Positions 1 to 6,816 of a DNA stretch of 16,390 nucleotides are shown piece by piece (positions within the stretch are counted from its first letter, which is position 1; each line of letters opens with the position of its first letter). The stretch is from VFZS01 sp964353255 (GTDB lineage Bacteria; Acidobacteriota; Terriglobia; Bryobacterales; Bryobacteraceae). Under the pieces are notes generated by a model. It made no database searches, was not told the DNA's origin, and worked only from the letters and a program-made list of their open reading frames with translations. Position numbers and translations under genes: made by a program. The stretch spans positions 1-16,390 of the forward strand of contig CAYGVJ010000118.1 in the NCBI GenBank assembly GCA_964353255.1, read 5' to 3'.

Positions 1-290
1 GCGATGTCGGCAACCAGTTGATTCTGTTCGACTTTTAGCCGGACAGCAGTGAACCGAACTCAACCACCGAGCGTATTCCGTACCTTGCCATGTTTAGAAT
101 GGCGATGTTCCGGGGCACCGAGAGAGCATTGTGCTCAGGGTCGCTCTGTAGCCAGGGGTCGTCGCTACTGCGGTACATGTCCTCAAACCGGCCCACAAAC
201 CTGCCGTCCTTGATGACGAAATCCTGATACCGCTTAGCCAAGGATCGATGCCTCGGACAGGTCGCGCACACGCGAGGCGAGATCCGTCAT
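1..290 (-). pseudogene. Class I SAM-dependent methyltransferase, frameshifted, partial at window edge
   Basis: The ATG at 288-290 overlaps the TAA of the upstream dehydrogenase (TAATG), the junction expected of a coupled last gene. From it the frame reads MTDLASRVRDLSEASILG and stops at 234-236. One base over, the reading continues as AKRYQDFVIKDGRFVGRFEDMY, then a segment ending SVVEFG. That segment resembles the N-terminus of methyltransferases in sugar clusters, where VxEFGCGLG is SAM motif I. Removing one G from the GG at 238-239 would restore the first frame. After EFG the frame stops again at 35-37 (SLLSG), while another frame reads FTAVRLKVEQNQLVADI to the window edge, as if the Gly-rich motif I had been deleted near 51-57. 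An ATG at 271 could start the middle segment alone. The family call rests on motif resemblance. Either the gene is decaying or the sequence has errors. Confidence 0.5.
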
Positions 291-1141
291 TACCATACGC
301 TGCGGCCTCCATCGATCACCAGATTCGCGCCGGTCATATAGGACGACGCATCGGAAACCAGAAACGCCACAGCGGCTTTGTACTCGTCCTGCCGTGCCAT
401 GCGGCCCAGCGGAATCAGATTGGCCAGCCTTGCTACAAAGTCCTCGTCCTGATTGGTCCGTACCCCTCCGGGCGAGATCGCGTTTACGCGCACGCCCTTG
501 TCTCCCCAATATGTGGCCAGATACCGTGTGAGGCCGATCAGACCCGCTTTAATCACAGAATACGTCACTGGCTTCACGGGCTGCTGCTCTTCCGCCAATC
601 CCGGCTTACGGTAAATGCGCTGGTCGGGAGCGATGACGCTCAAGTCCGAGGCGATATTGACTATCACCCCGGTGCCGCGGCGGGCCATCTCCGTCCCGAT
701 GATTCGGGAGCAGAGAAACGCTCCCGTCAGCCCCACTGCCAATTCGAGATCCCACGCGGGCAGCGAGAAGCTCTCGAATCGCGAACTGTTCAAGCCGGTA
801 TCGGTCACCTTGGGGTCGATGGCCGCGTTGTTGATCAGGATGTCGACTCGCCCGAAGGTCGCGAGGGTGGAAGCCAGCGCTGCGCCTATCGCCTCCTCGG
901 AGGTGATATCCGTGCGGAGGCCCCGCGCGGGAACGCCAAACCGGGCGCGAATGGCGTCGGCACACGCCTCGGCCTTGGCCCCCTCTAAGTCGAGCAGGAC
1001 CGGGATACCCCCGAGTTCGGCTATCGCCTCCCCGTGCCTGATGCCAAGCAGGCCGGCGCCGCCGGTGATGACGGCCACCCTGCCGGTCAGGTCGAAGCTG
1101 TCCCGCACCGATCGTAAGGAGGTTGCGTTCTGCCGCTGCAT
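290..1141 (-). CDS. Short-chain dehydrogenase, PtmA-like
   Basis: This 283-residue SDR has the Rossmann motif TGGAGLLG at residues 26-33, NNAA at 104-107, Ser165 in VNIAS, and the catalytic Tyr194-x-x-x-Lys198. It ends with the standard SYMTGANLVIDGG element. Serine and tyrosine are 29 residues apart rather than the usual 13, because of an inserted loop (IYRKPGLAEEQQPVKP). That loop resembles PtmA, the dehydrogenase of Campylobacter flagellin sugar biosynthesis, which acts with PtmE/PtmF on GDP-linked precursors of legionaminic acid. PtmE and PtmF are not visible here. It probably oxidises or reduces a sugar intermediate in the cytoplasm; the substrate is unknown. It starts 10 bases after the preceding dehydrogenase and its stop overlaps the methyltransferase ATG. 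I see no strong ribosome binding site, so translation is probably coupled. The SDR call is near certain; the PtmA-like assignment is moderate. Confidence 0.93.
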   Translation of the reverse strand: MQRQNATSLRSVRDSFDLTGRVAVITGGAGLLGIRHGEAIAELGGIPVLLDLEGAKAEACADAIRARFGVPARGLRTDITSEEAIGAALASTLATFGRVDILINNAAIDPKVTDTGLNSSRFESFSLPAWDLELAVGLTGAFLCSRIIGTEMARRGTGVIVNIASDLSVIAPDQRIYRKPGLAEEQQPVKPVTYSVIKAGLIGLTRYLATYWGDKGVRVNAISPGGVRTNQDEDFVARLANLIPLGRMARQDEYKAAVAFLVSDASSYMTGANLVIDGGRSVW

Positions 1142-1151
1142 AGGATTCGGA

Positions 1152-1928
1152 TCAGAAGAATGAACGAGTCTGGCCGCCGTCGATTACCAAGCAGGCGCCA
1201 CTGATGAAGGACGCGCAAGGCGAAGAGAGAAATACAATGCTGGCCGCTATCTCGTTGGGCGAAGCGAATCTCCGAAGCGGCACCTCGGAACGGATGTACG
1301 ATTGAACCTCGTCCGGGTTTTCCGAGATTCTCTGCTCCCATCGGGAACCCGAGAATAGAACGTTGCCTGGCGCCACCGCATTCACTCTGACGCCGTCAGC
1401 TCCAAGCAACCGGGACAGGCACTTGACTACGACGCCGATCGATGCCTTGGCGGCGCTGTAGGTCATTGGAGCGCCGGTCGCTTCAAGCCCCGCAATGGAG
1501 GACACGAATAAGAGGCTCCCCCGAGTAACTTTCAGGTGTGGGATCGCGCATCGCGCAACAGCGGTGGCGCCAGTCAAGTTGGTGTTCAGAACTGAAAGCC
1601 ACTGTGCTTCGTCGATATCCCATCCCGGTTGAACATGGCCGTTACCGACGTTGGCCACCACTGCATCAATCCTTCCGAATTGCTCGAGCGCGGCGGCAAC
1701 TGCCGCGCCGGCACCCTCAGGGGTCGTCATGTCTGCTCGCGCTGCGACCAGCCTGGACGGACCGGCGGCCTCCTCGAGCGCTTGCCGCGCTTCCGCGAGT
1801 GTGCGCTCGCCACGGGCCGTGATAATCACACTGGCTCCCTCCCGAAGAAAGCACTGCGCGGTGGCGAATCCGATGCCGCGGCTGGAACCGGCGATCAATG
1901 CGACTTTGTCTGCCAACTCCAGGTCCAT
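1152..1928 (-). CDS. Classical short-chain dehydrogenase/reductase
   Basis: This 258-residue protein is a textbook classical SDR. It has GSSRGIG at residues 14-20 for nucleotide binding, NVGN at 93-96 (the NAG-type motif), Ser144, Tyr157-SAA-Lys161 as the catalytic tetrad, VNAVAPG near residue 185, and a closing SGACLVIDGG. The length is normal. The Arg after the glycine motif and the AR of ITARGE suggest an NADP(H) preference, but this is weak. It begins 6 bases after the stop of the TIM-barrel gene, with GGGAA about ten bases upstream of the ATG. It is followed after 10 bases by a second SDR that is not a close duplicate: they differ in active-site spacing and in most residues. The two probably perform separate redox steps on the same sugar. 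The substrate cannot be read from the sequence. Confidence 0.93.
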   Translation of the reverse strand: MDLELADKVALIAGSSRGIGFATAQCFLREGASVIITARGERTLAEARQALEEAAGPSRLVAARADMTTPEGAGAAVAAALEQFGRIDAVVANVGNGHVQPGWDIDEAQWLSVLNTNLTGATAVARCAIPHLKVTRGSLLFVSSIAGLEATGAPMTYSAAKASIGVVVKCLSRLLGADGVRVNAVAPGNVLFSGSRWEQRISENPDEVQSYIRSEVPLRRFASPNEIAASIVFLSSPCASFISGACLVIDGGQTRSFF

Positions 1929-1934
1929 GGCGAC

Positions 1935-2774
1935 TCAGTTCCCGTGATTCCGCCCCATGTAGTCTTCAACGAACCTGCGGTTCCGTTTAGCCAAGTCCAC
2001 TTCGGGAATGCCGTCCTCGCGAGCGGCCTGGAGGATGTAGGGCCCCGCAAAGCCGTACGAGGGAATCAGTCGGAAACAGGAACCGAAGTCCGCCGCCCCG
2101 GTTCCGAGAGGAACGGGGCCTCCGCCCATAACCCGATCTTTGACGTGCACGCTACCTAGCCACTCTCCGATCACTGGCAGTTCGGTGCCCGGCGGATGGC
2201 CAAGCGCCGCGCTGTTGCCGATGTCGTAGTTCGCGCGTACGCACGGGTCGGCTGCACACTCAAGCAGGGAAACCAGTTCAGGCGCCGGCAAATCTGTTTC
2301 GAGGTGGAGTTCCAGACGCTGGGCGTGTACAGCCGGCCCGACCCGGTGCAGGACTTCAAGCAGCCCCTCGATCGCGCGCGCGGACCGAAGTGCCGAAGCG
2401 TCCACGAACGGCAGCACGATGTACCGCATACCCAGTTCACCGGCCCTGCCGATCAACCACTCCAGATGTTCCACCACGGGGGAGCGTGGGACGCCGTCGC
2501 CGTCTAACAGAAGGTCCTGCATGTAGTAATCGGCGCAAATCGACCAGACTTGGACGCCCGACTCGGCGCTCAGGTCACGGATTGTCTGGATGCCTGCAGC
2601 ACTCCCCAGCGGGTTCACAGACTGGTGATGGGTTTCATAGATCCACTCGATGCACTGAATCCCGGCTTCACGGGCCAACCAAAACTCGCGCTCCCAACCC
2701 TCCGCAGGGAAGGCCTGAAACCTACCCTCGAATCGTGGCAGAAGTCGCCCCTGCATGATACCAATCGGAATCAT
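1935..2774 (-). CDS. Xylose-isomerase-like TIM-barrel sugar phosphate isomerase/epimerase
   Basis: This 279-residue protein resembles the AP endonuclease 2/xylose isomerase-like TIM-barrel superfamily, whose members are metal-dependent isomerases and epimerases of sugars and keto acids. It opens with the typical first strand (IPIGIMQGRL) and has ELHLETDLP (Glu155 and Glu159), NYDIGN (Asp184), and SVHVKDR (His210, Asp213). These are the usual metal-binding and substrate positions, followed by the glycine-rich GTGAADF. Its ATG overlaps the aminotransferase stop as ATGA, and the next gene follows after 6 bases, so it is in the same transcription unit. By position it could supply or epimerise the sugar that the NeuB-like synthase condenses, or act on a keto intermediate made by the dehydrogenases. 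No specific substrate can be assigned. The family is confident; the role is inference. Confidence 0.85.
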   Translation of the reverse strand: MIPIGIMQGRLLPRFEGRFQAFPAEGWEREFWLAREAGIQCIEWIYETHHQSVNPLGSAAGIQTIRDLSAESGVQVWSICADYYMQDLLLDGDGVPRSPVVEHLEWLIGRAGELGMRYIVLPFVDASALRSARAIEGLLEVLHRVGPAVHAQRLELHLETDLPAPELVSLLECAADPCVRANYDIGNSAALGHPPGTELPVIGEWLGSVHVKDRVMGGGPVPLGTGAADFGSCFRLIPSYGFAGPYILQAAREDGIPEVDLAKRNRRFVEDYMGRNHGN

Positions 2775-3796
2775 CGCTTGGCTCGGAACGCGTAAGGAGA
2801 GGGGCCCTCTGCGGCATCGGCCCGGCTAGCGTCCCAGGCCTTGATCTGGCCCGGAATATCGACGCCGACGTTGCGCCCCCAACGCTCGATCAGCGCCTGA
2901 GTGACGGGACCGGGCCGGCCGTTTCCGATCGCCTGCCCATCGAGCGCTGTCACCGGCAGGATGCTGAAGGGCGTGCCGGTCATGAACGCCTCGTCCGCCG
3001 TGACCACGTCATAGCGGTCTATGTTCCGTTCCGCGACCGCGATCCCGAGCTGCGGCCCGAGTTCTTCGAGCACATATGCGCGGCTGATGCCCCGCAGGAT
3101 ATTCCGCGGCTCGGGCGTCACGATCTCACCACGACACACGATAAAGACATTGTCCCCGGTGCCCTCGGCTACGAAGCCGTCTGGATCTAGCAGCAGCGCC
3201 CAGTTGTTCCTGCCTTCATAGTTCGAGACTTGGATGTTCGCCATCAGGTAATGCAGGCGGCTGCGATTCTTGATCTTCGGGTCGAGCAGTTCGGCCGGTA
3301 TCGCGCGCTGCGCTGGGATCACCGCGTTGATGCCGATGTCGAACAGCTCGCCCATTCCTGCCACGGTCCAGCGCAACGGAAACACAGCGATAATGACGTT
3401 CGGGCCGGGCGCCACACCCACCATCCCGGTGTAGATGGAGAGCAGGCCGCGCGACACGTCGATCATGACGCGCTGCTCGTCGTCCTCCGCGAAACACTCC
3501 CGGTTCGCCTGAATGGTGTCACAAACCACTTTATCCATCTCGTCCACCGACATCTCAATCGGAATACGGACCATCTTGATGGACGCATACAGGCGATCAA
3601 GGTGCTCGCGCAACTTGAACTGCACCCCGTTGAACGATCGGGTCATCTCAAACACCATGTCGCCGAACATCAGTGCTGAATCGTAGATAGACAGGCGAGC
3701 CTCGGTCTCCGGGACGAACTGACCGTTAAAATACACGACCCGCTCGGGCGCGCCCGAGATGGCGCTAAGATCGCGTGGTCTGTCGCTTCCAGTCAT
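2771..3796 (-). CDS. Fold-type IV PLP aminotransferase (class IV, BCAT/D-amino acid type)
   Basis: This 341-residue protein belongs to the class IV aminotransferases (IlvE, D-amino acid aminotransferase, aminodeoxychorismate lyase). The N-terminal strand VYFNGQFVP and the IYDSALMFGDMVFE block are typical. Lys176 in PKIKNRSRLHY aligns with the PLP lysine of the DIKSLN motif of D-amino acid aminotransferase. EGTGDNVF (Glu211) is the PLP ring-nitrogen motif, and GISRAYVLE and DEAFMTGT follow as expected. The N-terminus and C-terminus are both slightly extended relative to bacterial BCATs. The ATG lies inside the upstream HAD gene (32-base overlap); a GTG at 3734-3736, after the HAD stop, is an alternative start that would keep the fold. 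The stop overlaps the next ATG. Family members normally transaminate alpha-keto acids, so its place in a sugar operon is unusual. It might act on a 2-ulosonic acid; this is speculation. Confidence 0.9.
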   Translation of the reverse strand: MTGSDRPRDLSAISGAPERVVYFNGQFVPETEARLSIYDSALMFGDMVFEMTRSFNGVQFKLREHLDRLYASIKMVRIPIEMSVDEMDKVVCDTIQANRECFAEDDEQRVMIDVSRGLLSIYTGMVGVAPGPNVIIAVFPLRWTVAGMGELFDIGINAVIPAQRAIPAELLDPKIKNRSRLHYLMANIQVSNYEGRNNWALLLDPDGFVAEGTGDNVFIVCRGEIVTPEPRNILRGISRAYVLEELGPQLGIAVAERNIDRYDVVTADEAFMTGTPFSILPVTALDGQAIGNGRPGPVTQALIERWGRNVGVDIPGQIKAWDASRADAAEGPSPYAFRAKR

Positions 3797-4073
3797 TTAT
3801 GTTGATCGCCTTGTCGTCGATATATATGTCAGCGGTGGGCTTACCAAAGTGCAGGGCGTGGTACTTGACGCCCCATTCAGCCAACTGGCGAGCCGTCGTC
3901 TCCCGCCAGTCGATTCCGGTGGTCGAGCCGCGGGCGGTATACACCAGAATCGTGTGCCCCGCATCGAACAGCGCATTGACGGAGCGAACTGCATCCTCAA
4001 AGGGACGGGCGGATTCGTACCGGCCTTCCGTGTTGGTGCACAGCGTGCCATCGATGTCGAAGCAGTACCTCAC
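3765..4073 (-). CDS. Small HAD-superfamily phosphatase, capsule biosynthesis type
   Basis: I start this gene at the GTG at 4071-4073, which overlaps the TGA of the cytidylyltransferase (GTGA). It then encodes 102 residues beginning directly with the HAD motif. A longer upstream reading is just the cytidylyltransferase in another frame. All four HAD motifs are present: DIDGT (Asp6, Asp8), TAR (Thr46), GKP (Lys78) and IDD (Asp86, Asp87). It has no cap domain to speak of, like the short phosphatases in capsule clusters (EcbF/BcbF type). In ulosonic acid pathways a HAD enzyme such as KdsC or Neu5Ac-9-phosphatase removes the phosphate between synthase and cytidylyltransferase. Being between the synthase/cytidylyltransferase pair and the aminotransferase fits that job. 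The C-terminus overlaps the aminotransferase by 32 bases. The phosphatase family is well supported; the substrate is inferred. Confidence 0.82.
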   Translation of the reverse strand: MRYCFDIDGTLCTNTEGRYESARPFEDAVRSVNALFDAGHTILVYTARGSTTGIDWRETTARQLAEWGVKYHALHFGKPTADIYIDDKAININDWKRQTTRS

Positions 4074-4849
4074 GGGTGAACTCCCGCTTCCGCTTGGGGC
4101 TCGAAGACCGGGTCCGGTCGCGGGAATCGCGCGTCCCACCATCGGATGATATCGCGAATTCCGAACTGGGGATTGCCTGGATACAAGACCTGATACAGAT
4201 CTGCCATCAGACGGTACTCGTCCGCAGTGTTGACGTCGAGTACCAGGTCGGGCCGGGCGAACTCGGCGGGGCACCGCACGGTGCCGACGCGGTAACGATC
4301 CGGCGCGGCGGGCTGCTGGGTCTTGTAGTCAAAGAAGTTCAGGTGCGGATGTTCGCGCCGGCGCGGGTCGGCAACTTCCCGCCAGACCTCTTCCAGGACC
4401 TCGATGTTGAACACTTCGGCCCCTATTCCGTCCGGGTAGCCGTTGCCGAACACCTGAGACAGGTTGGAGGAAAACTCGCTCGCGCCCCTGAGATGATACT
4501 CAACGATCCGGTCAATTTCGCTCGGCTCTGGCACGGGGTTATCGGCCGGTAGCCGTACGATGACATCCGCTCCGGTGGCTTTGGCTGCTTGAAAATAGCG
4601 GTCCACTAAGTCATTCTCCGCTCCTCGAAATGGGGTCGCGCCGTAAGTGATGGCCAATTGGGCCAACCGGTCATCCTCACTCCTCTGTGTGGTCGCCAAA
4701 ACGATCCTGCACACTTGTTTGCATCGCCTGACCCGCTCCAGTATCCGGCCAACTAGCGGTGCTCCGGCTAAGTCCATCATCGACTTTCCAGGTAGCCGCG
4801 TGGATCCCATTCTGGCCTGGAGTATCAGCACCACTCGCAGTCGGGACAT
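4070..4849 (-). CDS. spsF: SpsF-like cytidylyltransferase (CMP-sugar synthetase family)
   Basis: This 259-residue protein matches the SpsF/CMP-Kdo synthetase-like nucleotidyltransferase family. QARMGSTRLPGK at residues 11-22 is the nucleotide-binding loop, followed by VLATTQRSEDD, FRGAENDLVDRYF and VRLPADNPV. The last replaces the more usual RxTGDCP but keeps the metal-binding Asp position. The length is usual for SpsF. These enzymes are thought to activate acidic sugars as CMP conjugates in spore coat and envelope glycan clusters, normally next to SpsE, a NeuB homologue, exactly as here. The gene starts 30 bases after the NeuB-like stop, with GGAG five bases before the ATG, and its stop overlaps the HAD GTG start. 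I infer that it transfers CMP to the synthase product. The family is secure; the donor sugar is unknown. The symbol is by homology only. Confidence 0.88.
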   Translation of the reverse strand: MSRLRVVLILQARMGSTRLPGKSMMDLAGAPLVGRILERVRRCKQVCRIVLATTQRSEDDRLAQLAITYGATPFRGAENDLVDRYFQAAKATGADVIVRLPADNPVPEPSEIDRIVEYHLRGASEFSSNLSQVFGNGYPDGIGAEVFNIEVLEEVWREVADPRRREHPHLNFFDYKTQQPAAPDRYRVGTVRCPAEFARPDLVLDVNTADEYRLMADLYQVLYPGNPQFGIRDIIRWWDARFPRPDPVFEPQAEAGVHP

Positions 4850-4879
4850 AACATCTCCGCGGCTGGCGCCAATGCTTCC

Positions 4880-5797
4880 TCAGATGGCTGAGACATTGAA
4901 ATGCGGGCCTACGTAGTAACGGAGCTTGTGCGAATTCTCTAGCTCCTTGTGAGTAAGGTGCCTGAGTCCGTCCCCCATCACGTTCTCAATAGTGCGGATG
5001 TAATCCACCATCATGTCCAGGCCGCGCTTCTCCAAGGAGGCAGCTTGGTCGCTCCCGTACATCGATCGGTCCAGGCTTATGTGCCGTTCCACCGCAACGG
5101 CGCCCATCATGGCTGCCAACACACTGGGGATCATCGTGACCTCGTGACCGCTGTAACCGACCGGACAGTGGTAACGGCGCCGCAATTCGACGATGTATCG
5201 AAGGTTGAGACTCGATTCGGGTGCCGGGTACTCCGAGACCGTGTGCATTAGCACGAAGGGACAACTGTGCCGTCGGAAAACCTCCACCGCAGCGTCCATT
5301 TCCTCTTCAGTGGACATCCCGGTAGAAATGAAAGTGACCTTCCTTTCGGTCGCCACGGTCTCCAGGAGTTCCCGATGCGCGATCATTGCTGAGGCGATCT
5401 TGTTGTGGCAGAGGCTGTAACGCCTGAGAAAGAGCTGACTGGGCACGTCCCACGCGGAGGCTAACCAGAGAATGCCGACTTCCTTGCAGTACGCGTCGAT
5501 TCCGTCATACTGGAGCTGTCCAAATTCCAGTGCGTCCTTCTGCGCCCTCTGAGTATTCCCCCACGGGCTCTCGCGCGGCGAGTCCAAGAAGTCCTTGGTG
5601 TAGACGATGTCTATGGTCCTCTTTTGAAACTTCACCGCGTCACAGCCGGCACGCTTGGCCATGTCGATCAACCGCTTGGCGATGTTGATATCGCCGTTGT
5701 GATTGATGCCGATTTCAGCGATCACAAAGACGTGCCGGGCGATGGGCCACGGCTCGTGCTGCAGCATATCCGTCGCAAACCGGGATTCCTCAATCAT
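4880..5797 (-). CDS. spsE: NeuB/SpsE-like sialic acid synthase family protein without SAF domain
   Basis: Members condense phosphoenolpyruvate with an aldose or aldose phosphate to give a 3-deoxy-2-ulosonic acid. From the ATG at 5795-5797 it has 305 residues; AGGAG at 5806-5810 with an 8-base spacer decides this start over a GTG at 5819-5821. The NeuB barrel residues are present: Glu28 in AEIGINHNG, Lys56 in KFQK, Lys133 in NKIAS, and the two metal histidines His185 (MHTVSEYPAP) and His218 (GYSGHE). The PRESPWGNTQ stretch occurs in the shorter members of this family. Unlike NeuB (about 340-350 residues) it ends after KLRYYVGPHFNVSAI, so the C-terminal antifreeze-like SAF domain, which in NeuB reaches into the partner subunit's active site, is absent. 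It is the first gene of the operon. Synthase family is confident; substrate unknown. Confidence 0.9.
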   Translation of the reverse strand: MIEESRFATDMLQHEPWPIARHVFVIAEIGINHNGDINIAKRLIDMAKRAGCDAVKFQKRTIDIVYTKDFLDSPRESPWGNTQRAQKDALEFGQLQYDGIDAYCKEVGILWLASAWDVPSQLFLRRYSLCHNKIASAMIAHRELLETVATERKVTFISTGMSTEEEMDAAVEVFRRHSCPFVLMHTVSEYPAPESSLNLRYIVELRRRYHCPVGYSGHEVTMIPSVLAAMMGAVAVERHISLDRSMYGSDQAASLEKRGLDMMVDYIRTIENVMGDGLRHLTHKELENSHKLRYYVGPHFNVSAI

Positions 5798-5805
5798 GAT
5801 TATTG

Positions 5806-5810
5806 CTCCT
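5806..5810 (-). promoter_or_regulatory. Ribosome binding site of the NeuB-like gene
   Basis: AGGAG on the minus strand lies 8 bases before the ATG at 5795-5797. It supports that ATG over an upstream in-frame GTG, which lies 5' of this site, and so fixes the protein at 305 residues. Confidence 0.75.
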
Positions 5811-6741
5811 GAAGTGATCACACTGGTGAAGGCGCTCGATATTGTACTATCAGGCAGCCAAATGGTTCTTGAAGGTCGCCTCGCTGCGAGGCTTCCTCAT
5901 ACCTGCGAATGCCCCCCTCGAGGGAGAACTGCCCTAAACACTCATCGCAACACACCGAGAGGTGCGTAAGGTGAAGGATGGCGATCACGTACCCACAAGG
6001 ACAAGCTGCACGCAGAGGTCCCGCACCAGCCGATCTAGTCGCAACAATGTTCTTCGGCGTCCGCGTTGCTTTCCTGTTGAGATGGAAAGAATATGATAAG
6101 ATTCGCTGGTGTGCCTAAAGCCCCACCGCCATCAGGGACCTTCGGGTTGCGCCCTGCCACCGCGGCCGTGCCGCAAAGCCCGGCGGCCAATCAGCCGCCA
6201 GGTGCTCCCCGTGTACTCTTGAGGCCGGCTAACTAGTGAGTCAACCGGGATGGAAAGCTCGATCGGCCGGCAGGAGCGCCGTGTTCCCCTGCGCGGCGAC
6301 AGCGCCAGAACTGGAGTCGCCGCGCGCTGGCGACCTGGTCCGTGGAGGATCGAGGGTCTTGGTACTTATCGGCGCTCATTCGCCCAATTCCGAACACAGG
6401 ATATCCCATCGATAAGTCAAGGAATATCAATAACGTGCGAGGGGTGATGTAGAAATGGTTGGCGGGTGTGGCCGAGACATGATGTCGATGCTATCAGAGA
6501 GTGGGTACATGAAGAGACTCGCGTTCCCCCAATTCCGTTTGTCGGAGATAGGGAGAGGCGTGCGGCGGAATGGGCGGGGCGGGAGGCGCCGGAGGCGTGC
6601 AGCCGGATACGCATGTCAACCCCCCACCCCTGGCAGCCTGTGGCGGGACGCCTGGAATGTCTTGGGCGGGATGGAGCCTCGGCGGAGCCGACCCGATATG
6701 CCCTTTCCCTCGTATAAGATGCGTTTTGCCCGGTGTAGGAT

Positions 6742-6790
6742 GGCACAAGGCAGGCGCCTTGTGCCGGCGTGGCAGGCCTGGAGGCCCGCC
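6742..6790. repeat. Two tandem palindromic intergenic repeats
   Basis: The first is a perfect 10-base inverted repeat with a 4-base loop: GGCACAAGGC, AGGC, GCCTTGTGCC (6742-6765). Five bases later comes GGCAGGCCT, GG, AGGCCCGCC (6771-6790), matching at 8 of 9 stem positions. Both begin with GGCA, and the first opens TGGCACA like the palindrome at 12191-12210. They lie just downstream of the epimerase-like gene, where they could stabilise or end its transcript; no T-run follows on the minus strand, so they are not classical terminators. I read them as members of a dispersed palindromic repeat family. Confidence 0.7.
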
Positions 6791-6816
6791 CCACGGACGG
6801 CGGGGCGAGCATGGGA

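Larger units (their letters stand above)
5798..6816. other. Gene-poor 1-kb spacer between two operons
   Basis: I find no convincing gene here on either strand; the open frames are short, mutually overlapping and run through palindromes. Visible items are: a small perfect hairpin at 5878-5892 (GCCTCG-CTG-CGAGGC) about 80 bases upstream of the NeuB-like start; a CCCTCGAGGG palindrome at 5915-5924; a TACAAT hexamer on the minus strand (5841-5846) that could be a -10 element but has no good -35 at the right distance; a low-GC patch around 6361-6440; a possible plus-strand DNA-binding-domain remnant at 6454-6717; and two palindromic repeats at 6742-6790. The promoter of the downstream sugar operon must lie in this spacer unless that operon is read through from upstream. 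The patchy composition looks like a recombination or decay zone. Confidence 0.6.

Noticed and set aside
4074..4274. Longer start for the HAD phosphatase
   Set aside because: The extra residues are the cytidylyltransferase C-terminus read out of frame; the GTG overlapping the TGA gives a complete HAD domain.
5978..6118. 46-codon plus-strand open frame starting MAITYPQGQ with AAGGTG upstream
   Set aside because: Too short, no recognisable motif, and isolated on the opposite strand in a decayed spacer.
6233..6430. 65-codon minus-strand open frame in the spacer
   Set aside because: No recognisable family, no ribosome binding site, and it overlaps other equally weak frames.
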